Part shown: piece by piece, positions 8,909-18,812 of the stretch | Layout of the letters: the number at the start of each line of letters is the position of its first letter | How positions within the stretch are numbered: position 1 is the stretch's first letter | Assembly (NCBI RefSeq): GCF_905120345.1 | Contig: NZ_CAJHOA010000001.1 | Coordinates: 248,001 to 312,000 of the forward strand | DNA: 64,000 nt | DNA from: Denitrificimonas caeni | GTDB taxonomy: Bacteria; Pseudomonadota; Gammaproteobacteria; Pseudomonadales; Pseudomonadaceae | Reading direction: 5' to 3' | Translations under genes and position numbers: made by a program | Notes under the pieces: model-generated | What the model saw: the letters and a program-made list of their open reading frames with translations, nothing else | Database searches by the model: none | Told to the model about the DNA's origin: nothing

Positions 8909-11749
8909 ATGCAATCACCTGTTTTCGAGCCACATAAACTGCACCATGCTTTCACTTTAAGCGATGGTAAAACACTCAAGTACTGCTCTCTACCCGCTCT
9001 TCAAAATATCGGTATTGATTCAGTTTCTCGCTTGCCCATTTCGATTCGTATTATTTTAGAATCTTTAATACGCAACGCCGACAATCATCGCATCACTCTT
9101 GAACATATCAAGCAACTGGCCAATTGGCAGCCCAATGCTCCGCGCAATGAAGAAATACCATTTATGGTTGCGCGAGTTGTGCTGCAAGACTTCACTGGTG
9201 TGCCGCTCTTATGCGACTTGGCTGCCATGCGTAACGTCGCAGAAGATATGGGTAAGCCCGCCAGTGCCATTGAGCCTTTAGTCCCTGTTGATCTAGTGGT
9301 CGACCACTCGGTGATGGTGGACTTTTACGACAGACCCGATGCTGTAGAAAAAAACATGCAGATGGAGTTTAAACGTAACGGCGAGCGCTATCAGTTTTTA
9401 AAATGGGGCATGCAAGCCTTTGATACCTTCAAAGTCGTACCGCCAGGCTTTGGTATCGTCCACCAAGTGAACCTTGAGTACTTATTTCCCGGCATTCAGC
9501 AAAAAGATGGCATGTGCTATCCAGATACATTAGTCGGCACTGACTCTCATACCACGATGATTAACGCATTGGGTGTAGTGGGTTGGGGTGTTGGCGGTAT
9601 CGAAGCGGAAGCCGCGATGCTTGGCCAGCCTTTGTATATCCTCACCCCTGATGTGGTGGGGGTAAACCTTAGCGGAAAACTGCGCGAAGGCATGACCGCC
9701 ACTGACTTGGTGTTAACTGTCACCGAATTATTGCGTAAACAAAAAGTCGTTGGCAAATTTGTCGAGTTCTTTGGTGAAGGTGCACGTCACTTAAGTGTTC
9801 CCGACCGCGCAACATTAGCCAACATGGCCCCCGAGTATGGCGCCACTATGGGTTTCTTCCCCGTCGATGAAACCACGCTTGAATACATGCGCGGCACCGG
9901 TCGTAGCGACAGCGCCATTGAAGCCTGTGAAGCCTACTTCCGTGCCCAAGAAATGTTCGGCATCCCGAAAAGCGGTGAGATTGATTACAGCCAAGTCGTT
10001 GAACTGGACCTCGATAGTGTTCGTCCATCGCTGGCCGGCCCAAAACGTCCACAAGACCGTATTGCTTTACCGGATATGCACAACAGCTTTACCTCGCTAT
10101 TTAGTGAAACCATTGCCAACGGTGGTTTTAACAAAAACGCAACGGATCTAGATAAACGTTACGGCACCAGTTGCCCGTTGATTCCCGTGGTCAATCAAGA
10201 CTCACCAAAACCAAGACGTCCATTAGCGCGTAACGAAATGGAAATGATCGATAATCGCTTAGATACACCCAGTAATGAGTGTGAAGTCGATGACCAGCAC
10301 GATACCAATATCGATCTGGGCCATGGTGATGTGTTGATTGCCGCGATTACCTCATGCACTAACACCTCAAACCCAAGCGTATTGTTAGCGGCAGGTTTGT
10401 TGGCGAAAAAAGCCGTTGAACTGGGTCTGAGCGTGCACCCACGAGTGAAAACCTCACTGGCACCCGGTTCGCGTGTTGTTCCTGAATACTTAGAAGCGGC
10501 AGGTTTGCTCAGCAGCCTTGAAACACTTGGTTTCGGCGTCACCGCTTTTGGTTGCACGACTTGTATCGGTAATGCCGGTGATCTAAGACTTGAGTACAAT
10601 CAGTCGATTGTTGAAAACGATATTGTTGCCGCTGCGGTACTCTCCGGCAACCGTAACTTTGAAGCCCGAATTCACCCAAATATTCGTGCTAACTTCTTAG
10701 CCTCCCCGCCCTTAGTCGTGGCCTTTGCTCTAGCTGGCACGGTTAATATCGACCTTGATAAAGATCCACTTGGCACGGGTAAAGATGGACAAGCGGTTTA
10801 TCTGAAAGATATCTGGCCAACCAACAGTGATATCCATGCGCTATTAGGCAAAGCCATGAACCCTGCGGTATTCCGCGAGAAGTATAGTGACTTCAGCAAA
10901 GACAATGCGCTCTGGACAGATATCGAAAGCGCTAAAGGTTTAGTCTACGACTGGCCAAAATCTACCTATATTGCTAAACCGCCGTTCTTTGAAAACTTCA
11001 CCATGCAGCCACAAGCTGTCGAGCCGATCAGCAAGGCGCGAGCGTTAATGCTGCTGGGCGATTCAGTGACGACTGACCATATCTCCCCTGCTGGTTCTTT
11101 CAACAGCAATAGCCCTGCAGGCCAGTACTTAATCAACCATGATGTGCAGCAATCAGACTTCAACACCTATGGCTCGCGCCGCGGTAATCACGATGTCATG
11201 ATTCGCGGCACCTTCGCTAACGTGCGGGTGAAAAACCTGATGTTGCCGCCGACAGAAGATGGTTCGCGCATCGAAGGTGGTTTCACCCTGCTCGATGGCC
11301 AACAAGTACCGGTTTACGATGCGGCGATGGAATATATGCAGCGCAAAGTGCCAACTGTGATCTTTGCCGGAGAAGAGTACGGTACCGGTTCGAGTCGTGA
11401 CTGGGCGGCTAAAGGCACCTTACTACTCGGCGTCAAAGCAGTGATTGCGCAATCTTATGAGCGGATCCACCGTTCCAACCTCGTCGGTATGGGCGTGTTA
11501 CCGCTGCAGTTTGTTGATGGTGCATCCTATACTTCGCTGAATATTACTGGTGATGAAACCTTTAGCATTCTCGGCGTGGATAGCGACATGCAGCCGCGTC
11601 AAGAGCTGACCTTAGAAATCACCCGCAAAGATGGCAGCGTGGAGAAGGTTCCTGTGTTATCACGGATTGATACACCGATCGAGGTTGAGTACTACCGTCA
11701 CGGCGGTATTTTGCCGTATGTACTGCGAGATATTTTAGCTAAGGCTTAA
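8909..11749 (+). CDS. acnA: Aconitate hydratase A
   Basis: 946 residues, a little longer than the roughly 890-910 common for AcnA. It isomerises citrate and isocitrate in the TCA and glyoxylate cycles in the cytosol using a [4Fe-4S] cluster. The cluster cysteines are visible in [11 protein letters not shown] and in [12 protein letters not shown]. Other blocks are [19 protein letters not shown], the ARDTILGV-type swivelling domain with [16 protein letters not shown] (substrate-binding Ser and Arg), and [20 protein letters not shown]. The ATG at 8909 is preceded by AAGAGG at 8 nt, so the longer frame from 8867 is not used. A strong terminator follows. Confidence 0.97.
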   Translation: MQSPVFEPHKLHHAFTLSDGKTLKYCSLPALQNIGIDSVSRLPISIRIILESLIRNADNHRITLEHIKQLANWQPNAPRNEEIPFMVARVVLQDFTGVPLLCDLAAMRNVAEDMGKPASAIEPLVPVDLVVDHSVMVDFYDRPDAVEKNMQMEFKRNGERYQFLKWGMQAFDTFKVVPPGFGIVHQVNLEYLFPGIQQKDGMCYPDTLVGTDSHTTMINALGVVGWGVGGIEAEAAMLGQPLYILTPDVVGVNLSGKLREGMTATDLVLTVTELLRKQKVVGKFVEFFGEGARHLSVPDRATLANMAPEYGATMGFFPVDETTLEYMRGTGRSDSAIEACEAYFRAQEMFGIPKSGEIDYSQVVELDLDSVRPSLAGPKRPQDRIALPDMHNSFTSLFSETIANGGFNKNATDLDKRYGTSCPLIPVVNQDSPKPRRPLARNEMEMIDNRLDTPSNECEVDDQHDTNIDLGHGDVLIAAITSCTNTSNPSVLLAAGLLAKKAVELGLSVHPRVKTSLAPGSRVVPEYLEAAGLLSSLETLGFGVTAFGCTTCIGNAGDLRLEYNQSIVENDIVAAAVLSGNRNFEARIHPNIRANFLASPPLVVAFALAGTVNIDLDKDPLGTGKDGQAVYLKDIWPTNSDIHALLGKAMNPAVFREKYSDFSKDNALWTDIESAKGLVYDWPKSTYIAKPPFFENFTMQPQAVEPISKARALMLLGDSVTTDHISPAGSFNSNSPAGQYLINHDVQQSDFNTYGSRRGNHDVMIRGTFANVRVKNLMLPPTEDGSRIEGGFTLLDGQQVPVYDAAMEYMQRKVPTVIFAGEEYGTGSSRDWAAKGTLLLGVKAVIAQSYERIHRSNLVGMGVLPLQFVDGASYTSLNITGDETFSILGVDSDMQPRQELTLEITRKDGSVEKVPVLSRIDTPIEVEYYRHGGILPYVLRDILAKA

Positions 11750-11767
11750 AATAATCTGCGCAAACAG

Positions 11768-11802
11768 AAAGGCCAGTACGGTGAGAGCCGTACTGGCCTT
11801 TT
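11768..11802. terminator. Intrinsic terminator after acnA (bidirectional)
   Basis: The stem AAAGGCCAGTACGG / CCGTACTGGCCTTTT with loop TGAGAG lies 18 nt after acnA. The A-run on the left means it could also stop the leftward bolA transcript. Confidence 0.92.
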
Positions 11803-11832
11803 CTATACCTACTCCTGACTGGCAGAAGAGCA

Positions 11833-12135
11833 TTAGCGATCGTGCAAACTCCCCCCTTGGCACGTCGGTGAGTCGGGTGCGTTTTGTACCGTTTGCCACT
11901 CATCAGGGCTATAGGTATGCAAGGCTAAAGCATGGAACTGCTGCATTAAGTCACCCAAAGTGGCATACACTTTTTGATGACGCTGCACTTTGCGCACACC
12001 GTTAAAAAGATCACTCACCAGTATTACTTTGAAGTGACTTTGCTGGCCACGGCTGTGCATATGGCTCTCATCCTCGACCTGCAATACCTCAGGCTGCAAC
12101 GCAGCTAAGGCCGTTTCAATTTTCTGCAACATCAT
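11833..12135 (-). CDS. BolA family protein
   Basis: 100 residues from the ATG at 12135, with GAGGAAAG just upstream; a second ATG follows at once. BolA-fold proteins bind glutaredoxins and [2Fe-2S] clusters and act in iron-sulfur trafficking or regulation. Here HMHSRGQQSHFKVILVSDLFNGVRKVQRHQKVYATL carries the family's helix-turn pattern and conserved His residues, and HALALHTYSPDEWQ is the typical C-terminal block. It lies 10 nt downstream of the MFS gene and is probably cotranscribed with it. The functional link to glyoxylate metabolism is unclear. Confidence 0.88.
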   Translation of the reverse strand: MMLQKIETALAALQPEVLQVEDESHMHSRGQQSHFKVILVSDLFNGVRKVQRHQKVYATLGDLMQQFHALALHTYSPDEWQTVQNAPDSPTCQGGSLHDR

Positions 12136-12145
12136 TATTCTTTCC

Positions 12146-13474
12146 TCATTGTTGCGCTGATTGCGCCATTTTCTGCGCATCATGTCTAAAGGTGCGCATC
12201 GCAATCAACAAAAACACTCCAGTGAAACCCATAGCCACCGGTACTAAATACAGTGCAGTATGCAAACCAACTGCGCGAAAGGCCTCGTTTATCTCACTGG
12301 CACCCGCAGCGAGCATCGCTTGTTGGGCAAAGTAGTCAGATAAGCCGCCAACAATTAATGGGCCTAAACCACCGCCCAGTAAATATAAACCAGCGAAGAA
12401 CAACGCCATCGCGGTTGCACGTAAGCGTGGCTCGACGACATCCTGCACCGCAGTATACACGCAGGTATAGAAGTTATAGGCAAACACCCAGCCTGCAGCA
12501 AACAAGCCGACAAACACTGCAACATCAATTTTTCCAGCGGCTAAAGCAATCCCAGTCAACAAGCTGGTCAGCAATAAACTCACCGCACCAAATAACAAAC
12601 GCCCATTGGCCATACGCACATGCAAGCGGTCGGCAATCCAACCGCCTAAGGGTAACGCCACTAAACCAGTAACGCCAACAATCACACCAACCGACATCGC
12701 CGCTTGGCTGAGTTCTAAAGCAAAATAGCGCTGCAGCATCGGTACCATAAAGGAGGTATTGGCGTAAGTTGCAAAGTTGTAGCAGAGCCCTGCCAGGGTC
12801 AACCACCACATGCTTGGAATCGCTAATATTTTACGAATCGGTTGTGTCACAGCGGTGCTGTCGACGGCAATCACTTCGGCGGCACCACGCTTGGGTTCAC
12901 GGATCATAAAGATAAATAGCGCTAAAATAATGCCCGGTACAGCAGCAATAAAAAACGGCGCTCGCCAGCTATCAAATGTTCTCACTATCGCACCGGTGGT
13001 GAAAAACGCCAATAATAAACCCAGTGGCAAACCGAGCATAAAAATGCCCATCGCCCGTGCACGGCGATTGGCTGGAAACATATCACCGATTAAGGAGTTA
13101 GCCGCCGGCCCATAACTGGCCTCACCAATACCTACCCCCATGCGCGCTAATAAGAAACCCCAGAAGCCTTGTACCGCACCATTCACTGCTGTTAAAGCAC
13201 TCCAGAGTAACAGCCCCCAGCCCATGATTCTCTTGCGCGAGCCAGTATCAGCCATCCGCCCCAAAGGTAACCCAGCTAGCGCATAAACGATGGTAAACGC
13301 CGTACCCAGCATACCAATTTGAAAATCGCTGAGACTCCACTCCAGCCGAATCGGCTCCATCACAATGCTCGGCACAGCACGATCAAAGAAGTTAAATAAA
13401 TTCGCTAAAAACAATAAAAACAACACTCGCCAAGCGTTCTCAGCTTGTTGCGATTGATGGACTATTTGCTGCAT
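12146..13474 (-). CDS. Major facilitator superfamily transporter, spinster-like
   Basis: 442 residues with about 12 predicted membrane segments. The N-terminal LFLANLFNFFDRAVPSIV and the loop GLPLGRMADTGSRKR resemble the MFS A-loop motif and the spinster-type subgroup. The loop GIGEASYGPAANSLIGDMFPANRRARAMG is typical of carboxylate/hexuronate-type MFS carriers. The substrate is not known from sequence; coexpression with glxR and hyi (same strand, 135 nt upstream) makes a C3/C4 hydroxyacid such as glycerate or tartrate a reasonable guess. AAGG lies just before the ATG. bolA follows 10 nt after the stop. Confidence 0.85.
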   Translation of the reverse strand: MQQIVHQSQQAENAWRVLFLLFLANLFNFFDRAVPSIVMEPIRLEWSLSDFQIGMLGTAFTIVYALAGLPLGRMADTGSRKRIMGWGLLLWSALTAVNGAVQGFWGFLLARMGVGIGEASYGPAANSLIGDMFPANRRARAMGIFMLGLPLGLLLAFFTTGAIVRTFDSWRAPFFIAAVPGIILALFIFMIREPKRGAAEVIAVDSTAVTQPIRKILAIPSMWWLTLAGLCYNFATYANTSFMVPMLQRYFALELSQAAMSVGVIVGVTGLVALPLGGWIADRLHVRMANGRLLFGAVSLLLTSLLTGIALAAGKIDVAVFVGLFAAGWVFAYNFYTCVYTAVQDVVEPRLRATAMALFFAGLYLLGGGLGPLIVGGLSDYFAQQAMLAAGASEINEAFRAVGLHTALYLVPVAMGFTGVFLLIAMRTFRHDAQKMAQSAQQ

Positions 13475-13609
13475 AAAACCTTACACCTTATTGTCTTGTG
13501 TTTATTACTGGGGGTTCATTGCAGCCACTGCGCAGTACTCTCGATCACGCCACTTCGGCTGATATGTGACAAACTTAGCCTGCTCGCCACGTCAGCACCG
13601 TTAACCAAA

Positions 13610-14389
13610 CTAAACAAAAGGCGGCGTCTGCAGCCAAGCCAAACTCGCCGCAGTCGTGCTGCTTGGTCGGTACTCAGCAGCCATCGCACCTTGGTAACCC
13701 GCTTGCTCAAGTGCGTGCCAGATTTCGCTAAAATCCAGCGCACCTGTGCCCGGCTCTGCGCGGCCTGGACAGTCAGCAAACTGTAGGTGTGCAACTTTAT
13801 CAGTCAGTACCGCCAACGCCTGTTGCACACTGATACCTTGGCGGGCCATATGATACACATCCAATTGCGCAAAACAGTTGGGGTGACGTACTTCAGTTAA
13901 TAACTCATCTAACTGTTCTGGCGTGTTGATTAAAAAGTCCGGCATATCAAGCGGGTTAATCGCTTCACAGAGTACCTTGATATGCAGTCGATCGAATGCT
14001 TGTGCGGCATCGCGCAGGTTCGCCGCTAAAGTTGCAAAAGCACGGCCACGTGAGCCGTCTTTAGGTAAGCGCCCCGCCAGTACATTGACCATGCGCGGAC
14101 GGACCATTAAGGCATAACTCAATGCTTCATCTAAGGCGTCGGCAAACTGAGAGCGTGCGTCTGGATCGCAGGCTAAGCCATTACCGCCTTGCATTAAATC
14201 ACCAGCAGGCAAATTGATTAACACCAAGGGCATGCCACAACGCTCTAACTCTTCTTTTAATTGCAGCGCTGGCACCTCATAAGGAAACTGGATTTCCACA
14301 GCAGAAAACCCCGCCGCAGCGGCGGCACGCACGCGCTGCAACAAGGGTAACTCAGTAAACAACATGGATAAATTAGCAACGATTTCCAT
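13610..14389 (-). CDS. hyi: Hydroxypyruvate isomerase / 2-oxo-tetronate isomerase (Hyi/OtnI)
   Basis: 259 residues, the usual length of this xylose-isomerase-like TIM barrel. Hyi interconverts hydroxypyruvate and tartronate semialdehyde; the close relative OtnI acts on 2-oxo-tetronates. Conserved features are NLSMLFTELPLLQRVRAAAAAGFSAVEIQFPY at the start, the metal-ligand region VLCEAINPLDMPDFLINTP, LDVYHMARQG, QFADCPGRAEPGTG and AAEYRPS near the end. The start codon overlaps the upstream reductase stop as TAATG, so the two are translationally coupled. The pairing supports tartronate semialdehyde metabolism, but no glyoxylate carboligase is present, leaving the upstream step open. Confidence 0.9.
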   Translation of the reverse strand: MEIVANLSMLFTELPLLQRVRAAAAAGFSAVEIQFPYEVPALQLKEELERCGMPLVLINLPAGDLMQGGNGLACDPDARSQFADALDEALSYALMVRPRMVNVLAGRLPKDGSRGRAFATLAANLRDAAQAFDRLHIKVLCEAINPLDMPDFLINTPEQLDELLTEVRHPNCFAQLDVYHMARQGISVQQALAVLTDKVAHLQFADCPGRAEPGTGALDFSEIWHALEQAGYQGAMAAEYRPSSTTAASLAWLQTPPFV

Positions 14390-15276
14390 TAGCTGTCTCC
14401 ACCGTACAGTTTAATCAAGGTCGCAGGATCGGCGGCCAAGTAGCCTTGTGCCGCATGCGTTCGCATGAGCTGTGCGGCTAAACCACTCATTGGTGTCGCT
14501 GAGTTGTGGTTTTGCGAGAGTTTCACTGCCATATCGAGATCTTTTAATAAGGTCCGTACATGCCATTTAACCGGTGTAAATTCGCGCTTAGCCATTTGTG
14601 GTGCAAGAATCTGCAAGGGTTTGCTATCGGCAAAACCACCCGCCAACGCCGGCGCTAACAACGCCGCATCAACGCCAGCCTGCTGCGCCAAGGCCACCAC
14701 TTCAGCAATCACCAGTGCATTACAGGCCACCAGCATTTGATTACAGACTTTAGCCACCTGCCCGGCACCCACAGGCCCCATATGGGTAATACGCTGACCT
14801 AAGTGCTGCAACACGGGTGTGACCTGCGCCAAGGCATTGGCATCACCACCAGCCATCATTGCTAAGCTGCCAGCCTCTGCACCGCCAACCCCCCCAGAGA
14901 CCGGCACATCTAGCCACAGTGTGCCGTTAGTATCGAATAAGCGCTGCCCCATCTCACGGGTGGCAGCAGGCTCAATACTAGAGAAATCCACCAGGAGCTG
15001 TGTCTCCGTGATGGCCTGAGCAATCCCCTGCTCAGCAAACATCACCTCTCGCACCGCTTGCGTATCGGCGAGGCATAATAAAATAATATCCGTTTGCGCG
15101 CACAACTCAGCCGGCGTTTGCACTTGTTGTGCTCCCAGAGCAACTAACGGTGCACATTTTTCAGGACTTCGATTCCAAACGATAAGCGGATAGCCAGCCG
15201 CTAATAAGCGCTGACACATCGGCAGCCCCATTAAGCCAATTCCGGCAAACGCTAAACGTGGTAATGATGTTTGCAT
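14389..15276 (-). CDS. glxR: 2-hydroxy-3-oxopropionate (tartronate semialdehyde) reductase, beta-hydroxyacid dehydrogenase family
   Basis: 295 residues from the ATG at 15276, with GGAGAG 5-6 nt upstream; the longer frame to 15330 has no support. It has an N-terminal Rossmann fold (LAFAGIGLMGLPMCQRLLAAGYPL, GxGxMG), the substrate-binding LDVPVSGGVGGAEAGSLAMMAGG block, and the catalytic Lys region GAGQVAKVCNQMLVACN. These are the standard motifs of the GarR/GlxR/MmsB family, which reduces tartronate semialdehyde to D-glycerate with NAD(P)H. Within the family GlxR and MmsB are hard to tell apart; the hyi neighbour favours GlxR. Confidence 0.88.
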   Translation of the reverse strand: MQTSLPRLAFAGIGLMGLPMCQRLLAAGYPLIVWNRSPEKCAPLVALGAQQVQTPAELCAQTDIILLCLADTQAVREVMFAEQGIAQAITETQLLVDFSSIEPAATREMGQRLFDTNGTLWLDVPVSGGVGGAEAGSLAMMAGGDANALAQVTPVLQHLGQRITHMGPVGAGQVAKVCNQMLVACNALVIAEVVALAQQAGVDAALLAPALAGGFADSKPLQILAPQMAKREFTPVKWHVRTLLKDLDMAVKLSQNHNSATPMSGLAAQLMRTHAAQGYLAADPATLIKLYGGDS

Positions 15277-15368
15277 AAAACTCTCCAATTCGCTGAGCAG
15301 TCGAGCACTGCCCCTTGGGTGATAGTGCAACTCAGGCTATCATGCCCACTTTTATCACGAGAAAAAAC

Positions 15369-15683
15369 ATGTCGAACGAAATCAGCAACTTATACGCCCA
15401 ACTTCTTGGCGAAACGGCACAAATCAGTTGGGCCGAGGTGATGCCGCAATTTGCTAAGGGTAATGTCCTCTGGGTCGCCAGTGATCAAGACTTAGTGGCG
15501 GTTGCTGAGCATATTATCAATGACGATAAAAAGCAGGTCAGCGCCTTGATGCAGCAAAAAGCCTTACATGTTTTAACTGATGAAATTGCACTCGATTATG
15601 CTCAACGTGACCCAGAACTGTGGGCGGTAGTAGTAACACCTTGGGTCTTGCTGCAAGAGCGTCTAACACCGACCACTCACTAA
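15369..15683 (+). CDS. DUF2288 family protein
   Basis: 104 residues starting MSNEISNLYAQLLGETAQISWAEVMPQFAKG, which matches how DUF2288 proteins begin in pseudomonads. The frame is open to 15315, but the family start and the local GAG support the ATG at 15369. The middle (WVASDQDLVAVAEHII) and the end (DPELWAVVVTPWVLLQER) are also family-like. Function is unknown and no cofactor motif is visible. It is divergent from glxR and precedes cobT by 87 nt. Confidence 0.8.
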   Translation: MSNEISNLYAQLLGETAQISWAEVMPQFAKGNVLWVASDQDLVAVAEHIINDDKKQVSALMQQKALHVLTDEIALDYAQRDPELWAVVVTPWVLLQERLTPTTH

Positions 15684-15770
15684 TCTGTCGTGATACAGCA
15701 TGCTGTCCAACAGTCGCAAGCAAGTAAAATACTAGGCTCTAGATTTTAAAAGACAATTAAGCGGAAAACC

Positions 15771-16826
15771 ATGACTCAACAACACTGGTGGTTAAATGCC
15801 GCCGCCAAGCTCTCTGAATCCGCACAGCAACAAGCGCAGACGCGGCAAAACCAGCTGACTAAACCGCAAGGTTCTTTAGGCCGCTTAGAAAGCATAGCCA
15901 TTCATTTGGCCACTATGCAAAACAAGCTTAAGCCGCAGATTCAGCAACCACATATGCTGGTGTTTGCTGGCGATCACGGTATCGTCGCGCAAGGGGTGTC
16001 GGCTTTCCCACAATCGGTCACCATTGCCATGCTGACTAACTTTGTCAAGGGTGGAGCAGCGGTCGCAACCTTATGTAAACAGCAGCAGATTGAGTTGAGT
16101 GTCATTAACTGTGGTACTGCCACTGCCTGTGAACACTTAACCAACATTATCCACCGGCCTATTATGCCCGGCACGCATGATTTCTCGCAGCAGGCAGCGA
16201 TGAGTGCCGAGCAAACGTTGCTAGCGCTGACGTTGGGTAAAGAACAGGTCGAGCGCGTGGCTAGCAATGCCTGTGACTTTTTGATGCTAGGTGAAATGGG
16301 CATCGGCAATACCTCTGCCGCGAGCTGCTTAAGCGCATTGTTGTTAACAGAAGACGTCAGCACACTGACGGGCGCAGGTACCGGTCTAGAAGGTGCAGCC
16401 TTAGCACACAAACAAAAAGTATTAACCACCAGTGTTGCACGCGCTGCGCCACTGGTTAACACCGCCTTACACGCATTAGAGCAGGTTGGCGGATTAGAAA
16501 TCGCAGCGATTACGGGGGCTTATATTCGTGCCAGCCAGCTCGGTATCCCCTGCTTTGTTGATGGTTTTATTACCACCGCTGCAGCTTTATTGGCGGTCAG
16601 GTTAAATCCTGGTGTACGAGCATGGTTACTCTTCTCGCACCATTCCGCCGAGTTAGGCCATAGCGCATTATTAACAGCTTTAGATGCACAGCCACTGCTA
16701 AATTTAGGGATGCGCTTAGGCGAAGGTTCGGGCGCAGCAGTCGCCTATGCAATCGTACAGCAGGCATTAACTATTCATAATAATATGGCCACCTTTACCG
16801 AAGCCGCAGTGGAAAATAAAACCTAA
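15771..16826 (+). CDS. cobT: Nicotinate-nucleotide--dimethylbenzimidazole phosphoribosyltransferase
   Basis: 351 residues, the normal CobT length. It makes alpha-ribazole 5'-phosphate from nicotinate mononucleotide and dimethylbenzimidazole for the lower ligand of cobalamin, in the cytosol. Family blocks are KPQGSLGRLE, MLVFAGDHGIVAQGVSAFPQSVT, LMLGEMGIGNTSAASCLSALLL, FVDGFITTAAALLAV, and LGEGSGAAVAYAIV holding the catalytic Glu. The stop overlaps the cobC start as TAATG. Adenosylcobinamide kinase (cobU) and cobyric acid synthase are not next to it, so the rest of the pathway must lie elsewhere. No cobalamin riboswitch is seen upstream. Confidence 0.95.
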   Translation: MTQQHWWLNAAAKLSESAQQQAQTRQNQLTKPQGSLGRLESIAIHLATMQNKLKPQIQQPHMLVFAGDHGIVAQGVSAFPQSVTIAMLTNFVKGGAAVATLCKQQQIELSVINCGTATACEHLTNIIHRPIMPGTHDFSQQAAMSAEQTLLALTLGKEQVERVASNACDFLMLGEMGIGNTSAASCLSALLLTEDVSTLTGAGTGLEGAALAHKQKVLTTSVARAAPLVNTALHALEQVGGLEIAAITGAYIRASQLGIPCFVDGFITTAAALLAVRLNPGVRAWLLFSHHSAELGHSALLTALDAQPLLNLGMRLGEGSGAAVAYAIVQQALTIHNNMATFTEAAVENKT

Positions 16827-17440
16827 TGATCACGACCTACATCGATATTATTCGTCATGGCGAACCCGAAGGCGGCAATGTTTTTCGTGGCCGTACTGAT
16901 CACTGCTTAACCGAGTTAGGCATTGCGCAATTTCAGCAGCGCACTCAAGGTTTAGGACATCGTTGGCAGCAGGTGGTGAGCTCACCTTTAATGCGTTGTC
17001 AGCAGTCGGCAGAATTATTAGCGGCGGCACACAGCATTCCTCTGTCTATCGAACCCAACTTCGCCGAAATACATTTTGGCGAGTGGGAAAATCAATGTGT
17101 TGATAAAGTCATGACAGAGGAAAACATCAGCCAGCTTTGGCAAGACCCAATGAATTTCTGTGCTCCGCAGGGTGAATCCACAGCCGCTTTACAGCAGCGT
17201 ACATTGCAGGCTTGGCAGCAGTTATTAAAAACTCATCAAGGCAACAGAGTTTTAGTGGTCACTCACGGTGGCGTGATGCGTGTGCTGGCGCAGCACTTAT
17301 TAGAATTGGCACCGAATGCGATGAATAAACTCAGCTTGCCCTACGCGGCAGTGATGAGTTTTAAAGTGATCGAAGCAGAACATGAAGGTCAGCGACAGCA
17401 ATGGATCAGTCTGGTCAGTATGGACGGAACAGAATTGTGA
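16826..17440 (+). CDS. cobC: Alpha-ribazole phosphatase / histidine phosphatase CobC
   Basis: 204 residues of the histidine phosphatase superfamily. RHGEPEGGNVFRGRTDHCLTE contains the nucleophilic His11 in the RHG motif, and VLVVTHGGVMRVL contains the second catalytic His. In this operon it should dephosphorylate alpha-ribazole 5'-phosphate or cobalamin 5'-phosphate. It overlaps cobT by one base and cobS by four (GTGA), showing tight translational coupling. Confidence 0.92.
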   Translation: MITTYIDIIRHGEPEGGNVFRGRTDHCLTELGIAQFQQRTQGLGHRWQQVVSSPLMRCQQSAELLAAAHSIPLSIEPNFAEIHFGEWENQCVDKVMTEENISQLWQDPMNFCAPQGESTAALQQRTLQAWQQLLKTHQGNRVLVVTHGGVMRVLAQHLLELAPNAMNKLSLPYAAVMSFKVIEAEHEGQRQQWISLVSMDGTEL

Positions 17441-18207
17441 GCACCTATTATTGGGGGTTTTGGTATGCGCTGATTTTTTTAAGCCGCGTACCAGGCCCGT
17501 ATTTAAAGCGTATTGATCAAGAAGTGCAGCAAGCTGCCATGTGGTTTTACCCCATCGTTGGTGCAATCCTAGGGCTGCTTTTAGTCACCTTAGTATATTT
17601 GTGTTTCCAATATAATTCGCAAGCACCGCTATTCTTAGTTGCGGCTCTAGTGTTGGCGCTTTGGGTATACTTTACTGGTGCCATGCACTTGGATGGTGTG
17701 GCGGATACCGCTGATGCTTGGGTCGGTGGCTTGGGCAATCATCAGCGCACCTTAGAAATCATGAAAGACCCGCGAGTTGGCTCGATGGGCGTCGCTGCGA
17801 TGGCGGTAGTTTTATTGGTAAAACTTGCCGCGATTGTTGCCTTAATCGAACAAGCGCACAGCAATATATGGCCATTGCTTGGTGGCTTGCTATTGATTCC
17901 GATGATGGCCAGAGCTGGCATTATCGGCTTAATGGCAACGACCTCCTATGTACGTAAGCAAGGCATGGTTAGCGACACTCAGAGTGCCGCCACTAAAAGC
18001 AAAGTCATAGTGATGACTGTTAGTTTGGCACTGCTAGCTCTGCCAATGTTGCAAGAAAAAGCATTGTTGGTGCTGCTGGTCTGGCTGGCTGTATTAGCTG
18101 GCTATCGTGCCGCTCTTAAAAAGCGCTTGGGCGGCTATACTGGTGATACCCTTGGTGCAGCAGTCGAAATTCAAGAAGCAGTGCTGTTAGCGGCATTCGT
18201 TTTATAA
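17437..18207 (+). CDS. cobS: Adenosylcobinamide-GDP ribazoletransferase (cobalamin synthase)
   Basis: 256 residues from the GTG at 17437, which overlaps the cobC stop. CobS is an integral inner-membrane protein joining alpha-ribazole to adenosylcobinamide-GDP, the final lower-ligand attachment. The signature FTGAMHLDGVADTADAWVGG, the MKDPRVGSMGVAAM block and the C-terminal KKRLGGYTGDTLGAAVEIQEA are all present with several hydrophobic segments. The N-terminal FWYALIFLSRVPGP fits the family's first membrane helix. A longer frame from 17401 would extend into cobC with no ribosome site. Confidence 0.94.
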   Translation: MSTYYWGFWYALIFLSRVPGPYLKRIDQEVQQAAMWFYPIVGAILGLLLVTLVYLCFQYNSQAPLFLVAALVLALWVYFTGAMHLDGVADTADAWVGGLGNHQRTLEIMKDPRVGSMGVAAMAVVLLVKLAAIVALIEQAHSNIWPLLGGLLLIPMMARAGIIGLMATTSYVRKQGMVSDTQSAATKSKVIVMTVSLALLALPMLQEKALLVLLVWLAVLAGYRAALKKRLGGYTGDTLGAAVEIQEAVLLAAFVL

Positions 18208-18248
18208 GTCTTGGCTATCGCGTAAGAGAGATGTCACTGCAGACAGAA

Positions 18249-18275
18249 AGGCAAGCCCAATGCAGGCTTGCCTCA
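18249..18275. terminator. Hairpin between cobS and the rhodanese gene
   Basis: GGCAAGCC, loop CAATGCA, GGCTTGCC. On the minus strand it is followed by TTTCTGTCT, so it most likely ends the leftward rhodanese transcript; on the plus strand the T-run is absent. Confidence 0.6.
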
Positions 18276-18287
18276 AAATCTTGGCAG

Positions 18288-18812
18288 TTATGACGCGATC
18301 GTTTTATTCCACGGCATTTTCATCAGCATCCGCGCCAAGCCACAGAAACCAGTTGTACCGGCAAGCACCATACCCGCACCTACCAACCCAGCAATGGCAT
18401 ACAACCATGGCGAGACGGTGCTGCCCAACACTACACCCAGTAAAATCATTAGCCCCGCACCTATCTGCACTTGACGCTGTAACTCTAAAGGCTGGGACGC
18501 ATCGGTCACCACTGGCAAACCGGCTTTTTTCCAGCCATCCAGTCCGCCTTCTAAAATATAGACTTCACAGGTCGCGCAGTTATCTAGCACACCGGCATTC
18601 ATCACGGTACGGTTACCGGAGCGACAATGGAAAATAATTGCATTGGCAGCATTGTTTGGCATCCCTTGGCTGCTTAATTGCTCCATAGGCATATGCTGTG
18701 CAGCAGCAATATGCTCGCGTGCATATTCATCGGCGCCACGGATATCGATTAATACAGCACCTTGTGCCAACAACTCTTGTGCAGCCTGCGGCGTTAGGAC
18801 CTTGCTTGACAT
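18288..18812 (-). CDS. Rhodanese-domain membrane protein (YgaP-like)
   Basis: 174 residues. The N-terminal half is a rhodanese sulfurtransferase domain with the active-site loop HCRSGNRT (catalytic Cys). The C-terminal part (about residues 112-160) has two hydrophobic segments like the DUF2892 region of E. coli YgaP, an inner-membrane sulfurtransferase. It probably handles sulfane sulfur or related stress at the membrane. AAAGGG precedes the ATG. A strongly AT-rich palindromic stretch near 18900-18945 sits upstream and could be an operator. The sulfite dehydrogenase genes are 4 kb away and not linked in transcription. Confidence 0.87.
   Translation of the reverse strand: MSSKVLTPQAAQELLAQGAVLIDIRGADEYAREHIAAAQHMPMEQLSSQGMPNNAANAIIFHCRSGNRTVMNAGVLDNCATCEVYILEGGLDGWKKAGLPVVTDASQPLELQRQVQIGAGLMILLGVVLGSTVSPWLYAIAGLVGAGMVLAGTTGFCGLARMLMKMPWNKTIAS

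Noticed and set aside
15684-15770. Cobalamin riboswitch before cobT
   Set aside because: Only 87 nt without the conserved B12-box or long folded leader.
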